The position numbers were made by a program, and so were the translations under genes. 64,000 bases of DNA. Origin: Streptomyces shenzhenensis (GTDB taxonomy: Bacteria > Actinomycetota > Actinomycetes > Streptomycetales > Streptomycetaceae). Location: positions 62,001 to 126,000 of the forward strand of contig NZ_PENI01000010.1 of the NCBI RefSeq assembly GCF_003688995.1. Reading direction: 5' to 3'. Below are positions 52,929 to 62,395 of the stretch, piece by piece (position 1 is the first letter of the stretch; each line of letters begins with the position of its first letter). The notes under the pieces are model-generated. The model made no database searches. It was not told where the DNA came from and saw only the letters and a list, made by a program, of their open reading frames with translations.

Positions 52929-55489
52929 CCGTCCTGAAGACCTCGCTGCGCAACTTCCTCGCGCACAAGGGGCGCATGGCGCTGTCGGCGATCGCCGTCC
53001 TGCTGTCGGTCGCGTTCGTGTGCGGCACGCTCGTGTTCACCGACACCATGAACACCACCTTCGACAAGCTGTTCTCGGTGACCGCGTCCGACGTCACCGT
53101 CTCGCCCGCGGACGCCAAGAGCGAGGAGACCCCGCAGAACGGCGTGCCGCTGTCCCTGCCCGCCGCCACGCTGGACCGGGTCAAGACCGTGGGCGGCGTC
53201 AAGTCGGCAGAGGGCGCGGTCAGTTCGATGAGCGTGACCGTGGTGGACAGCGCCGACGAGAACATGGGCTCGACCACCGGCGCGCCCACCATCGCGGGCA
53301 ACTGGAGCGACAGCGACCTGCGTTCGATGGAGATCACCTCCGGGCACGCCCCGCGCGGGCCGACCGAGATGATGGTCGACGCGGACACCGCCGACAAGCA
53401 CCACCTGAAGCTCGGCGACGAACTGCGCACCATCGCGCAGACCGGTGACGTCACGGCCCGGATCGTCGGCATCGCCACCTTCAAGGTGACCAACCCCGGC
53501 GCCGCCGTCGTCTACTTCGACACCCCGACCGCCCAGCGCCAACTGCTCGGTGCCACCGGCCGGTACACCCAGATCAACGTCACCGCCGCGGCCGGCGTCT
53601 CCGACGCACAGCTCAAGCGGAACGTCGCCCGGGCGCTCGGCGGACCGTACAAGTTCCAGACGGCCGAGGAGAACGCCGACGAGAACCGCAAGGACGTCGG
53701 CGCCTTCATGGACGTCATCAAGTACGCCATGCTCGGCTTCGCCGGGATCGCGTTCCTGGTGGGCATCTTCCTGATCATCAACACCTTCTCCATGCTGGTC
53801 GCCCAGCGCACCCGCGAGATCGGCCTCATGCGGGCCATCGGCTCCTCCCGCGGGCAGGTCAACCGGTCGGTGCTGGTCGAGGCGCTGCTGCTCGGCTTCG
53901 TCGGCTCGGTCCTCGGGGTCGGCGCCGGCGTCGGCATCGCGGTCGGCCTGATGAAGCTCATGGGCGCGGCGGGCATGGAACTGTCGACCCGGGACCTGAC
54001 CGTCAAGGCCACCACCCCGGCGGTGGGCCTGGTGCTCGGCGTGGTCGTCACCGTGCTGGCCGCCTATCTGCCGGCCCGGCGCGCCGGCAAGGTCTCCCCG
54101 ATGGCCGCGCTGCGCGACGCCGGCACCCCCGCCGACGGCCGGGCCGGCCTGGTGCGCGCACTGATCGGCCTGGTGCTCACCGGCGCCGGCGCCGCCGCCC
54201 TGTACGCGGCGGCCACCGCCGACAAGGCGACCGACGGCTCGCTCCTCCTCGGCCTTGGCATCGTCCTGACCCTGATCGGCTTCGTCGTCATCGGCCCGCT
54301 GCTGGCCGGCGGCGTGGTCCGGGTGATCAGCGCGGTGCTGCTGCGGGCGTTCGGACCGGTCGGCCGGATGGCCGAGCGCAACGCCCTGCGCAACCCGCGG
54401 CGCACCGGGGCCACCGGCGCCGCCCTGATGATCGGCCTCGCGCTGGTCGCCTGCCTGTCGGTGGTCGGCTCCTCCATGGTCGCCTCCGCCACCAGCGAAC
54501 TGGACAAGTCGGTCGGCGCGGACTTCATCGTGGAGGGCAACCAGCCGATCGTCCCGCAGGCGGAACAGGCCATGGAGCAGACGCCGGGCCTGGCCCACGT
54601 CACCCGCTACAAGATCCTCGACGCCACCCTCACCTCGCCCGACGGCAAGGCCGACGACTCGGGCATCATGGCCGCGGACCCGACGTACGCCGACGATCTG
54701 CGCCGCCCGACCACCGAGGGCACCCTGAAGGACGCCTACGGCACCGACGCCATGTCGGTGGGCTCCGACTACGCCGAGAAGCACGGCGTGCACGTCGGCG
54801 ACACCCTCACCGTCGCCTTCAAGGGCGGCCGGACGGCCCGGCTGAAGGTGGCCGCGATCACCGACGACTCCTCCGCGATCGACCAGGGCGCGCGCTACAC
54901 GAGCATCGCCACCATGGAGAAGTACCTCCCCAAGAGCCAGGTCCCGCCGAACGTGATCATGTTCGCGAAGGCGGAGGACGGCCGGCAGAAGCAGGCGTAC
55001 GCGGCCCTGAAGAGCGCGCTGAAGAAGTACCCGACCTACCAGGTGAGGGACCAGACCGACTACAAGCAGGAACTGAAGGACCAGGTCGGCCAGCTCCTCA
55101 ACATGGTCTACGGCCTGCTCGCCCTGGCGATCATCGTGGCGGTCCTGGGCGTGGTGAACACCCTGGCGCTCTCGGTGGTCGAGCGGACGCGGGAGATCGG
55201 CCTGATGCGGGCCATCGGCCTCTCCCGCCGCCAGCTGCGCCGCATGATCCGCATGGAGTCCGTGGTCATCGCCCTCTTCGGCGCCCTCCTCGGCCTCGGC
55301 CTCGGCCTGGGCTGGGGCACCACCGCCCAGAAGCTGCTCGCCCTGGAGGGCCTGGGCGTCCTGGAGATCCCCTGGCCGACGATCATCGGCGTCTTCATCG
55401 GCTCGGCCTTCGTGGGCCTGTTCGCCGCGCTGATCCCGGCGTTCCGGGCGGGCCGCATGAACGTACTGAACGCCATCGCCACGGAGTAG
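52925..55489 (+). CDS. FtsX-like ABC permease (MacB type, duplicated)
   Basis: An 854-residue membrane protein with two FtsX modules: an N-terminal helix at about 18-40, a large external domain, a helix bundle at about 260-390, three or four helices in the middle (about 410-525), a second external domain, and a final bundle at about 715-845. LAQRTREIGLMRAIGSSRGQV and VERTREIGLMRAIGLSRRQL mark the coupling helices of the two halves. Such permeases act by mechanotransmission on envelope substrates, for example peptide or lipid efflux. Its start overlaps the ATPase stop. Confidence 0.93.
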   Translation: MTVLKTSLRNFLAHKGRMALSAIAVLLSVAFVCGTLVFTDTMNTTFDKLFSVTASDVTVSPADAKSEETPQNGVPLSLPAATLDRVKTVGGVKSAEGAVSSMSVTVVDSADENMGSTTGAPTIAGNWSDSDLRSMEITSGHAPRGPTEMMVDADTADKHHLKLGDELRTIAQTGDVTARIVGIATFKVTNPGAAVVYFDTPTAQRQLLGATGRYTQINVTAAAGVSDAQLKRNVARALGGPYKFQTAEENADENRKDVGAFMDVIKYAMLGFAGIAFLVGIFLIINTFSMLVAQRTREIGLMRAIGSSRGQVNRSVLVEALLLGFVGSVLGVGAGVGIAVGLMKLMGAAGMELSTRDLTVKATTPAVGLVLGVVVTVLAAYLPARRAGKVSPMAALRDAGTPADGRAGLVRALIGLVLTGAGAAALYAAATADKATDGSLLLGLGIVLTLIGFVVIGPLLAGGVVRVISAVLLRAFGPVGRMAERNALRNPRRTGATGAALMIGLALVACLSVVGSSMVASATSELDKSVGADFIVEGNQPIVPQAEQAMEQTPGLAHVTRYKILDATLTSPDGKADDSGIMAADPTYADDLRRPTTEGTLKDAYGTDAMSVGSDYAEKHGVHVGDTLTVAFKGGRTARLKVAAITDDSSAIDQGARYTSIATMEKYLPKSQVPPNVIMFAKAEDGRQKQAYAALKSALKKYPTYQVRDQTDYKQELKDQVGQLLNMVYGLLALAIIVAVLGVVNTLALSVVERTREIGLMRAIGLSRRQLRRMIRMESVVIALFGALLGLGLGLGWGTTAQKLLALEGLGVLEIPWPTIIGVFIGSAFVGLFAALIPAFRAGRMNVLNAIATE

Positions 55490-56512
55490 TGACCTGGAAG
55501 CCACCGCAGACGGGGGTTGCGGGGGAAGGGCCCGGGCCCGGGGAGCGAGCCACTCCCCGGCCCCGGGCCCCTGGTCACCGCTCGCGCGGAAGCGATCAAG
55601 GCTGCGGCCGACGGCAGCCGTAGGCACGTCGCCCTGGGCCGTGAGACCGAGGACCCGGCCCGGCGAGCGAGCGGCTCCTCGGCCCGGGGCCCCGGGTTGT
55701 GCCGCGCCCCGGCCGGGCGTGCCCCTCGATAGGGCGCCGCCCGCACGGAAGCGATCAAGGCTGCGGCCGGCGGTGACGGTACGTAAGTCGACCTGGTCGG
55801 TCCCCCGGCGGCTCACCCTTCCGCGACCGTCGGCCTGGCCCGGCGAGTGGGCGGCTCCTCGGCCCAGGGCCCCGGGTTGTGCCGCGCCGCGTCCGGGCGT
55901 GCCCTTCGATAGGGCGCCGCTCGCGCGGAAGCGATCAAGGCTGCGGCCGGCGGCAGCCGTAGGCACGTCGACCTGGTCGGCCCTCCGGCGGCCCGTCCCT
56001 TTCGGGACCGCCGCCTGGCCCGGGGGAGCAAGCAGCTCCTCGGCCCGGGGCCCTGGTTGTGCCGTGGTGCGGCTGGGCACGCCCCTTGACAGGATGCCGC
56101 CCGCGCGGAGCGATCAAGGCGGCAGTGGATGGCAACCGTACGTGCGTCGACCTGGTCGGCCTCCCGGCGGCCGGTCCTTTCGCGATCGCTGGCCTGGCCC
56201 GGCGAGCGGGCGGCTCCTCGGCCCCGGGCCCCGGGTCTTGCCGCGCCCCGGCCGGGCGCGCCCCTTGATAGGGCGCCGTACGTACGTCGCCCTGGGCCGT
56301 GAGGCCGGGGACCTGGCCGTCGGAGGGGGCGTGGAGGCCCCTGCCGGGAGGCACTCCCGTGCGAGCGGCTCGGCTTGCGCGGCGTTTGTGACTGTGGGGA
56401 GTCGATCCCTCTCCCGGATGAACGCGCGGCGGGCGTCGTAGGCTGGACACCCCCGGCCCGCCCAGCGTGTCGGGTGATGCGCGTTGCCCACCCCAGGACG
56501 GAAACCCCCTCC
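55490..56512 (+). repeat. Tandem array of degenerate copies of the mfd 5' coding region
   Basis: A gene-free kilobase. The core GCGATCAAGG occurs at 55592, 55751, 55931 and 56110, so units are 159-180 bp long, and again inside mfd at 56567. Each unit pairs about 75-100 bp resembling mfd codons 16-52 (copy 4 is about 85 percent alike, but frameshifted) with a GC-rich spacer built on CCCGGGGCCCCGGG-like palindromes and ending near GATAGGGCGCCG. Copies 1 and a fifth partial one (56276-56320) also carry a segment like mfd codons 61-68 (TGREAEDLA). Frames in it lack homology and I reject them as genes. Confidence 0.8.
56439..56444 (+). promoter_or_regulatory. -10-like TAGGCT, promoter candidate for mfd
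   Basis: TAGGCT in the setting GTCGTAGGCTGGACAC lies about 70 bp before the mfd start and beyond the repeat array. The same hexamer serves as a -10 candidate at 42613 and 45341. The -35 is unclear. Confidence 0.35.
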
Positions 56513-59500
56513 ATGAGCTTGCACGGTCTGCTCGACGCCGTCGTCAAGGACGCCGCCCTCGCGGAAGCGATCAAGGCGGCAGCCGACGGCAGCCGTACGC
56601 ACGTCGATCTGGTCGGCCCCCCGGCGGCCCGCCCCTTCGCGATCGCCGCCCTGGCCCGGGAGACCGGCCGGCCCGTGCTCGCCGTGACGGCGACGGGCCG
56701 CGAGGCCGAGGACCTGGCCGCCGCCCTCCGCTCGCTGCTGCCGGCGGAGGGCGTCGCGGAGTACCCCTCCTGGGAGACCCTCCCGCACGAGCGGCTCAGC
56801 CCGCGCAGCGACACCGTGGGCCGCCGCCTCGCCGTGCTGCGCCGCCTCGCCCACCCGAGCCCCGACGACCCCGAGACCGGCCCGGTCTCCGTCGTCGTCG
56901 CCCCCGTGCGCTCCGTGCTCCAGCCACAGGTCAAGGGACTTGGCGACCTCGAACCGGTGGCCCTGAGGACCGGCCAGAACGCCGACCTGAACGCGATCGT
57001 GGACGCCCTCGGCGCCGCCGCGTACGCGCGCGTGGAACTGGTCGAGAAGCGCGGCGAGTTCGCCGTGCGCGGCGGCATCCTCGATGTGTTCCCGCCCACC
57101 GAGGAACACCCCCTGCGCGTCGAGTTCTGGGGCGACGACGTCGAGGAGATCCGCTACTTCAAGGTCGCCGACCAGCGCTCCCTCGAAGTCGCCGAGCACG
57201 GCCTGTGGGCACCGCCCTGCCGCGAGCTGCTGCTCACCGACGACGTCCGTACGCGCGCGCGTACCCTCGCCGAGGAACACCCCGAGCTGGGCGAACTGCT
57301 CGGGAAGATCGCCGAGGGCATCGCGGTCGAGGGCATGGAGTCCCTGGCCCCCGTCCTGGTCGACGACATGGAGCTGCTGCTCGACGTCCTGCCCGCGCGC
57401 GCCATGGCCGTCGTCTGCGACCCGGAGCGGGTACGCACGCGTGCCGCCGACCTCGTCGCCACCTCGCAGGAGTTCCTTCAGGCGTCCTGGGCGGCCACCG
57501 CAGGCGGCGGCGAGGCCCCCATCGACGTCGGCGCGGCCTCCCTGTGGTCCATCGCGGACATCCGGGACCGGGCCCGCGAGCTGGGCATGATGTGGTGGTC
57601 GGTGTCCCCGTTCGCCGCGGACGAGTCGCTGGCATCGGCCGCTGACGCGGCAGGGGACGGGGACACCCTCAAGCTGCGCATGCACGCGCCGGAGACCTAC
57701 CGCGGCGACACCGCCAAGGCGCTCGCCGACACCAAGGGCTGGCTCGCCGACGGCTGGCGCACGGTCTTCGTCACCGAGGGCCACGGACCGGCCGCCCGCA
57801 CGGTCGAGGTGCTCGGCAACGAGGGCGTCGCGGCCCGTCTGGAGGTCGACCTCGGGGAGATCGCGCCGTCCGTCGTGCATGTGGCCTGCGGCTCGATCGA
57901 CTACGGCTTCGTCGACCCGGCGCTGCGGCTCGCCGTGCTCACCGAGACCGACCTGTCCGGGCAGAAGGCGGCCGGCAAGGACGGCGCCCGCATGCCCGCC
58001 CGGCGCCGCAAGAGCATCGACCCGCTGACCCTGGAGGCGGGCGACTACATCGTGCACGAGCAGCACGGCGTCGGCCGCTACATCGAGATGGTGCAGCGCA
58101 CCGTGCAGGGCGCCACCCGCGAGTACCTCGTCGTCGAGTACGCCCCCGCCAAGCGCGGCCAGCCCGGTGACCGCCTCTACATCCCCACCGACCAGCTGGA
58201 GCAGATCACCAAGTACGTCGGCGGCGAGGCACCCACCCTGCACCGCCTGGGCGGCGCGGACTGGACGAAGACCAAGGCGCGCGCGAAGAAGGCCGTCAAG
58301 GAGATCGCCGCCGACCTGATCAAGCTGTACAGCGCGCGGATGGCCGCCCCCGGGCACGCCTTCGCCGTGGACACCCCCTGGCAGCGCGAACTGGAGGACG
58401 CCTTCCCGTACGCCGAGACCCCCGACCAGCTGACCACGATCTCCGAGGTCAAGGAGGACATGGAGAAGTCGGTCCCGATGGACCGCCTGATCTGTGGCGA
58501 CGTCGGCTACGGCAAGACGGAGATCGCGGTGCGGGCCGCCTTCAAGGCGGTGCAGGACGGCAAGCAGGTCGCGGTGCTCGTGCCGACCACGCTGCTGGTG
58601 CAGCAGCACTTCGGGACGTTCGGCGACCGCTATGCGCAGTTCCCGGTGAACGTGCGCGCCCTGTCCCGCTTCCAGACCGACACCGAGGCCAAGGCGGTTC
58701 TGGAGGGCCTGCGGGACGGCTCGGTGGACGTCGTCATCGGCACCCACCGCCTGTTCTCCGCGGAGACGAAGTTCAAGGATCTCGGCCTGGTCATCGTCGA
58801 CGAGGAGCAGCGTTTCGGCGTCGAGCACAAGGAGCAGCTGAAGAAGCTGCGCGCCAACGTCGACGTCCTGACGATGTCCGCGACCCCGATCCCGAGGACC
58901 CTGGAGATGGCGGTCACCGGCATCCGCGAGATGTCCACGATCACCACCCCGCCGGAGGAGCGCCACCCGGTGCTGACCTTCGTCGGGCCGTACGAGGAGA
59001 AGCAGATCGGCGCCGCGATCCGCCGCGAACTGCTCCGCGAGGGCCAGGTCTTCTACATCCACAACCGGGTCGAGTCGATCGACCGGGCCGCCGCCCGGCT
59101 GCGGGAGATCGTCCCCGAGGCCCGTATCGCCACCGCGCACGGCCAGATGTCGGAGTCGACGCTGGAGCAGGTCGTCGTCGACTTCTGGGAGAAGAAGTCC
59201 GACGTGCTGGTGTCGACGACGATCGTCGAGTCCGGCATCGACATCTCCAACGCCAACACGCTGATCGTGGAGCGCGGCGACAACTTCGGCCTGTCCCAGC
59301 TGCACCAGCTGCGCGGTCGCGTGGGCCGGGGGAGGGAGCGGGGGTACGCGTACTTCCTCTATCCCCCGGAGAAGCCGCTGACCGAGACGGCGCACGAGCG
59401 GCTCGCGACCATCGCCCAGCACACCGAGATGGGTGCCGGCATGTACGTCGCGATGAAGGACCTGGAGATCCGCGGCGCCGGCAATCTGCTCGGCGGCGAG

Positions 59501-60070
59501 CAGTCCGGCCATATCGCGGGCGTCGGCTTCGACCTGTACGTGCGGATGGTCGGGGAAGCCGTCGCCGACTACCGGCGGCAGCTGGAGACCGGTGCGATCG
59601 AGGAGGAGCCGCCGCTGGAGGTCAAGATCGAGCTGCCGGTCGACGCGCACGTCCCGCACGACTACGCGCCCGGCGAGCGGCTGCGCCTCCAGGCGTACCG
59701 CGCGATCGCCTCCGCCAACTCGGAGGAGGACATCAGGTCCGTACGCGAGGAACTCGTCGACCGCTACGGCAAGCTGCCAGAACCGGTGGAGAACCTGCTG
59801 CTGGTGGCCGCTCTCAGGATGCTCGCGCGCGCGTGCGGGGTCGGTGAGATCGTCCTGCAGGGCAACAACATCCGTTTCGCGCCGGTGGAGTTGCGCGAGT
59901 CGCAGGAGCTGCGGGTCAAGCGGCTGTACCCGGGGACCGTCCTCAAGCCGGCCCTCCACCAGGTCCTGGTGCCCCGCCCGAAGCCGGCGAAGGTGGGCGG
60001 CAAGCCGCTGGTCGGCCGCGAACTCCTCGCCTGGGTCGGCGAGTTCCTGACCACCATCCTGGGCTCGTAG
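56513..60070 (+). CDS. mfd: Transcription-repair coupling factor Mfd
   Basis: A 1185-residue ATPase that removes RNA polymerase stalled at DNA damage and recruits UvrA. From the N-terminus come a UvrB-like homology region (about residues 25-330), the CarD-like RNA polymerase-interaction domain starting GDYIVHEQHGVGRYIEM near 510, and the RecG-like translocase with Walker A GDVGYGKTE near 665, DEEQRFGVEHKE (DEEQ box), TMSATPIPRTLEMA and QLRGRVGRG, then the C-terminal TRCF domain that masks UvrA binding. The ATG at 56513 is family-typical. It is preceded by an array of copies of its own 5' end. Confidence 0.97.
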   Translation: MSLHGLLDAVVKDAALAEAIKAAADGSRTHVDLVGPPAARPFAIAALARETGRPVLAVTATGREAEDLAAALRSLLPAEGVAEYPSWETLPHERLSPRSDTVGRRLAVLRRLAHPSPDDPETGPVSVVVAPVRSVLQPQVKGLGDLEPVALRTGQNADLNAIVDALGAAAYARVELVEKRGEFAVRGGILDVFPPTEEHPLRVEFWGDDVEEIRYFKVADQRSLEVAEHGLWAPPCRELLLTDDVRTRARTLAEEHPELGELLGKIAEGIAVEGMESLAPVLVDDMELLLDVLPARAMAVVCDPERVRTRAADLVATSQEFLQASWAATAGGGEAPIDVGAASLWSIADIRDRARELGMMWWSVSPFAADESLASAADAAGDGDTLKLRMHAPETYRGDTAKALADTKGWLADGWRTVFVTEGHGPAARTVEVLGNEGVAARLEVDLGEIAPSVVHVACGSIDYGFVDPALRLAVLTETDLSGQKAAGKDGARMPARRRKSIDPLTLEAGDYIVHEQHGVGRYIEMVQRTVQGATREYLVVEYAPAKRGQPGDRLYIPTDQLEQITKYVGGEAPTLHRLGGADWTKTKARAKKAVKEIAADLIKLYSARMAAPGHAFAVDTPWQRELEDAFPYAETPDQLTTISEVKEDMEKSVPMDRLICGDVGYGKTEIAVRAAFKAVQDGKQVAVLVPTTLLVQQHFGTFGDRYAQFPVNVRALSRFQTDTEAKAVLEGLRDGSVDVVIGTHRLFSAETKFKDLGLVIVDEEQRFGVEHKEQLKKLRANVDVLTMSATPIPRTLEMAVTGIREMSTITTPPEERHPVLTFVGPYEEKQIGAAIRRELLREGQVFYIHNRVESIDRAAARLREIVPEARIATAHGQMSESTLEQVVVDFWEKKSDVLVSTTIVESGIDISNANTLIVERGDNFGLSQLHQLRGRVGRGRERGYAYFLYPPEKPLTETAHERLATIAQHTEMGAGMYVAMKDLEIRGAGNLLGGEQSGHIAGVGFDLYVRMVGEAVADYRRQLETGAIEEEPPLEVKIELPVDAHVPHDYAPGERLRLQAYRAIASANSEEDIRSVREELVDRYGKLPEPVENLLLVAALRMLARACGVGEIVLQGNNIRFAPVELRESQELRVKRLYPGTVLKPALHQVLVPRPKPAKVGGKPLVGRELLAWVGEFLTTILGS

Positions 60071-60759
60071 CGGTTCGCGGCGGCTCGTACCGGCGTCGCC
60101 GCCGGGACCCACGGGGTCGTCCGGGCCGAGGCTGGGCAGCGGTGTCGGGAAGGCGTGGGTGAGGTGCGGGGTGGCGGCGCGCGTCGGTGCCCCGGTTCCG
60201 AGCAGGGCGTCCAGGCCGCTCCCTTCAGTCCTGCGTCGCGGAGCTGGAGGCGGCTCTGGACGGCGCGGACGGCGACCATGCGGCAGCGTGAGGCCGCCGT
60301 CCACGCCTCCTACCGCCGGGATCCACGGGGTCGTCCGGGCCGAGGCTGGGCAGCGGTGTCGGGAAGGCGTGGGTGAGGTGTGGGGCGGCGGTGCGCGTCG
60401 GTGCCCCGGTTCCGCGCGGGCATCCGTGCGTCGGTGGCGCGCACGCCTGGCGTGGTGTGTTCGGGGTCGTCGGCGTTCGGCAGCTCGGGCCGGGACATCG
60501 CCTGCCCGCGGTCGGCTCTACTGCCCGGCGCCTCCGGGACGCCGTCCTGTCCTCCGGTCCGCCGCGCTCGCGGGCCGTGCCGGGGGTCGGCGGGATGTGA
60601 GCCGACCCACAAGTCGCCGTCGTGCCACGGTGATACGCCGCGCTTGCCTCCAACGCCCCTTTGGGCCCTCTCCGGTGACCGCCGGCCGGCCGCTACCGTG
60701 TAGCCAGCAACGATCTGCTCCGACGCGGGGCGGAGCAGAGGAATTCAGGGGGGCGCACT
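60071..60759. repeat. Gene-free region with a 102-bp direct repeat downstream of mfd
   Basis: The segments 60099-60200 and 60313-60414 are about 96 percent identical (period 214 bp). The 112 bp between them is unique sequence. Small frames on both strands exist but show no family resemblance or good ribosome-binding site, so no gene is called. From about 60600 on, the promoter region of the next gene begins. Confidence 0.75.
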
Positions 60760-61476
60760 GTGAGGCGTCTGAGGGGCGTGGCCGTCGCCGCTGCCGTCGT
60801 GATGTTCGCCGTGGCCGGCTGCACGGACCTGGAGACGGGCGGATCCGCCGGGCCCGAGCCGACAGCGGGCGGGGGCGCGGCCCTGGCCGCCGCGGAGTCA
60901 CTGACCGTCAAGGGCCGTGCGCCGAAGACGGGTTATGCCCGCGACCGGTTCGGCACGGCCTGGGCCGACACCGACTCCAACTCCTGCAACACCCGCGACG
61001 ACATCCTCCAACGCGACCTGAAGGAGGTGAAGTTCACCGACGGCGACTGCAAGGTCTCCGCCGGCCTGCTGGAATCCGATCCGTACTCCGGCAAGGACAT
61101 CGCCTACCGGCGCGGGCGCAGCCAGGTCGACATCGACCACATCGTCGCGCTCTCGGACGCCTGGCAGAAGGGCGCCAAGTACTGGGACGCCAGCAAGCGG
61201 ATAGCCCTGGCCAACGACCCCCTCAACCTGCTCGCCGTCGACGCGAGCACCAACCGCGGCAAGGGCGACGGCGACACGGCGACCTGGCTGCCGCCCAACA
61301 CGTCCTACCGGTGCGCCTACGTCGCCGCCCAGGTCGCCGTGAAGAAGAAGTACGGGCTGTGGGTCACCGCCTCGGAGCAGGCCGCGATGAAGAAGGTCCT
61401 CACCACCTGCCCGAACCAGAAGCTGCCCTCCGGCGGCAACCCGACCAAGGCCCCAGAACGCTTCCACGCGCGCTGA
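60760..61476 (+). CDS. Exported HNH-family nuclease, predicted lipoprotein
   Basis: A 238-residue protein with a signal peptide (basic MRRLRG, hydrophobic core, lipobox VAGC with Cys at about 21), so it is probably a lipoprotein on the outer face of the membrane. The nuclease core is VDIDHIVALSDAW (Asp-His), LANDPLNLLAVD (Asn) and STNRGKGDG (Lys), the His-Asn-His/Lys arrangement of the DUF1524/GmrSD C-terminal HNH family. Four cysteines outside suggest disulfides. The GTG start has an AGGGGGG site. It could degrade environmental or competitor DNA. Such secreted HNH nucleases are common in streptomycetes. Confidence 0.88.
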   Translation: MRRLRGVAVAAAVVMFAVAGCTDLETGGSAGPEPTAGGGAALAAAESLTVKGRAPKTGYARDRFGTAWADTDSNSCNTRDDILQRDLKEVKFTDGDCKVSAGLLESDPYSGKDIAYRRGRSQVDIDHIVALSDAWQKGAKYWDASKRIALANDPLNLLAVDASTNRGKGDGDTATWLPPNTSYRCAYVAAQVAVKKKYGLWVTASEQAAMKKVLTTCPNQKLPSGGNPTKAPERFHAR

Positions 61477-61729
61477 GCCTCAGCTGCGCACCGGCGGAGA
61501 CGGAGGGCACGTGCGTGTGCCCGCCGCGCCGCGGCCGTGCCGTCCGGCGTGTCGGGCGCGGGGGTGAGACGGGTCGGCAACGGTTCGGTACATCCCTGCA
61601 CGGTTCCTTGGACTGGCTGTCCCCGGTGGGTCATATGCTCGAAGCGACAACCGCCCGACCGGCGTCACCCGCGCAGCGGACCGCGTCGGCCGGGCACGTA
61701 CGCCCACTTCAGGCAACACAGGAGCAGCC

Positions 61730-62395
61730 ATGCAAGGCCACGGCTACGCACAGCCGGTGAAGCAGCCGCCGCATACCGTGGGGCTGGTCATCCTGCGCGT
61801 GCTGTTCGTGGGGCTCACCTTCATCACGGTGGGCTTTCTGGCCTGGGCGATGATGCTGCGCCTAGCCGTCGTGACCCGCAAGCCGCTGGACCGGGGCCTG
61901 TTCGTGACGGTGCTGGCGGCCAATGTGCTCAGCCTGGTGCTGCTGGCCAGTGAGCCCGGTGACGAGATCCACACCCCCGGTGGCTATGTGGGCGCCCTCG
62001 TGGTCCTCTTCATGCTCGTGGCCTCGCCCGCGTACTACCTGGTCGCGGACATACGCCACTTCCAGCAGCTCAAGGAGGCCCACAGCGGGCAGCCGACACC
62101 GGTGTACGGCTTCGGGCAGCCGCCGTTCACGGCGACGACCGTACCGACCGGGGTCCAGCCGGCGATGCCGCACACCCCCGTACCGCACGCGCCCGGCCCG
62201 CACACCCCCGTACCGCATGCTCCCGCCGCCCATCCGCCCGTGCCGCAGCCGCCGATACCCGCGCCGCCCGGGCGTCCGGCGCCCGCCCGTATCGACCAGG
62301 TGCGCGCCGAGCTCGACGAGCTCAGCGACTATCTGCGCAGACACGACGGCCGGCCCGCGGACGGCAACGGCGGCGACCACGAGGGCGGCAGGTGA
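61730..62395 (+). CDS. Three-helix membrane protein with Pro/His-rich tail
   Basis: A 221-residue protein of unknown function. Three hydrophobic segments (about residues 17-43, 57-75 and 85-107) are followed by a cytoplasmic-looking tail rich in Pro, His and Ala with near-repeats of PHTPVPHAP, and a final helix DQVRAELDELSDYLRR. The start at 61730 has GGAGCAG upstream. Its stop overlaps the kinase start in a GTGA junction, so it is translationally coupled to a Ser/Thr kinase and may be its membrane partner or substrate; that is inference. Confidence 0.8.
   Translation: MQGHGYAQPVKQPPHTVGLVILRVLFVGLTFITVGFLAWAMMLRLAVVTRKPLDRGLFVTVLAANVLSLVLLASEPGDEIHTPGGYVGALVVLFMLVASPAYYLVADIRHFQQLKEAHSGQPTPVYGFGQPPFTATTVPTGVQPAMPHTPVPHAPGPHTPVPHAPAAHPPVPQPPIPAPPGRPAPARIDQVRAELDELSDYLRRHDGRPADGNGGDHEGGR

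Noticed and set aside
55641-56441. 266-residue open frame inside the mfd-like repeat array
   Set aside because: Its sequence is the repeat read in a frame different from that of mfd, without ribosome-binding site or recognisable domain.
56114-60304. 1396-residue open frame on the minus strand across mfd
   Set aside because: It is antisense to the clearly conserved mfd gene and lacks any family pattern; long antisense frames are normal at this GC content.
60310-60612. 100-residue minus-strand frame after mfd
   Set aside because: It lies mostly within a direct repeat, has no good ribosome-binding site and shows no family resemblance.
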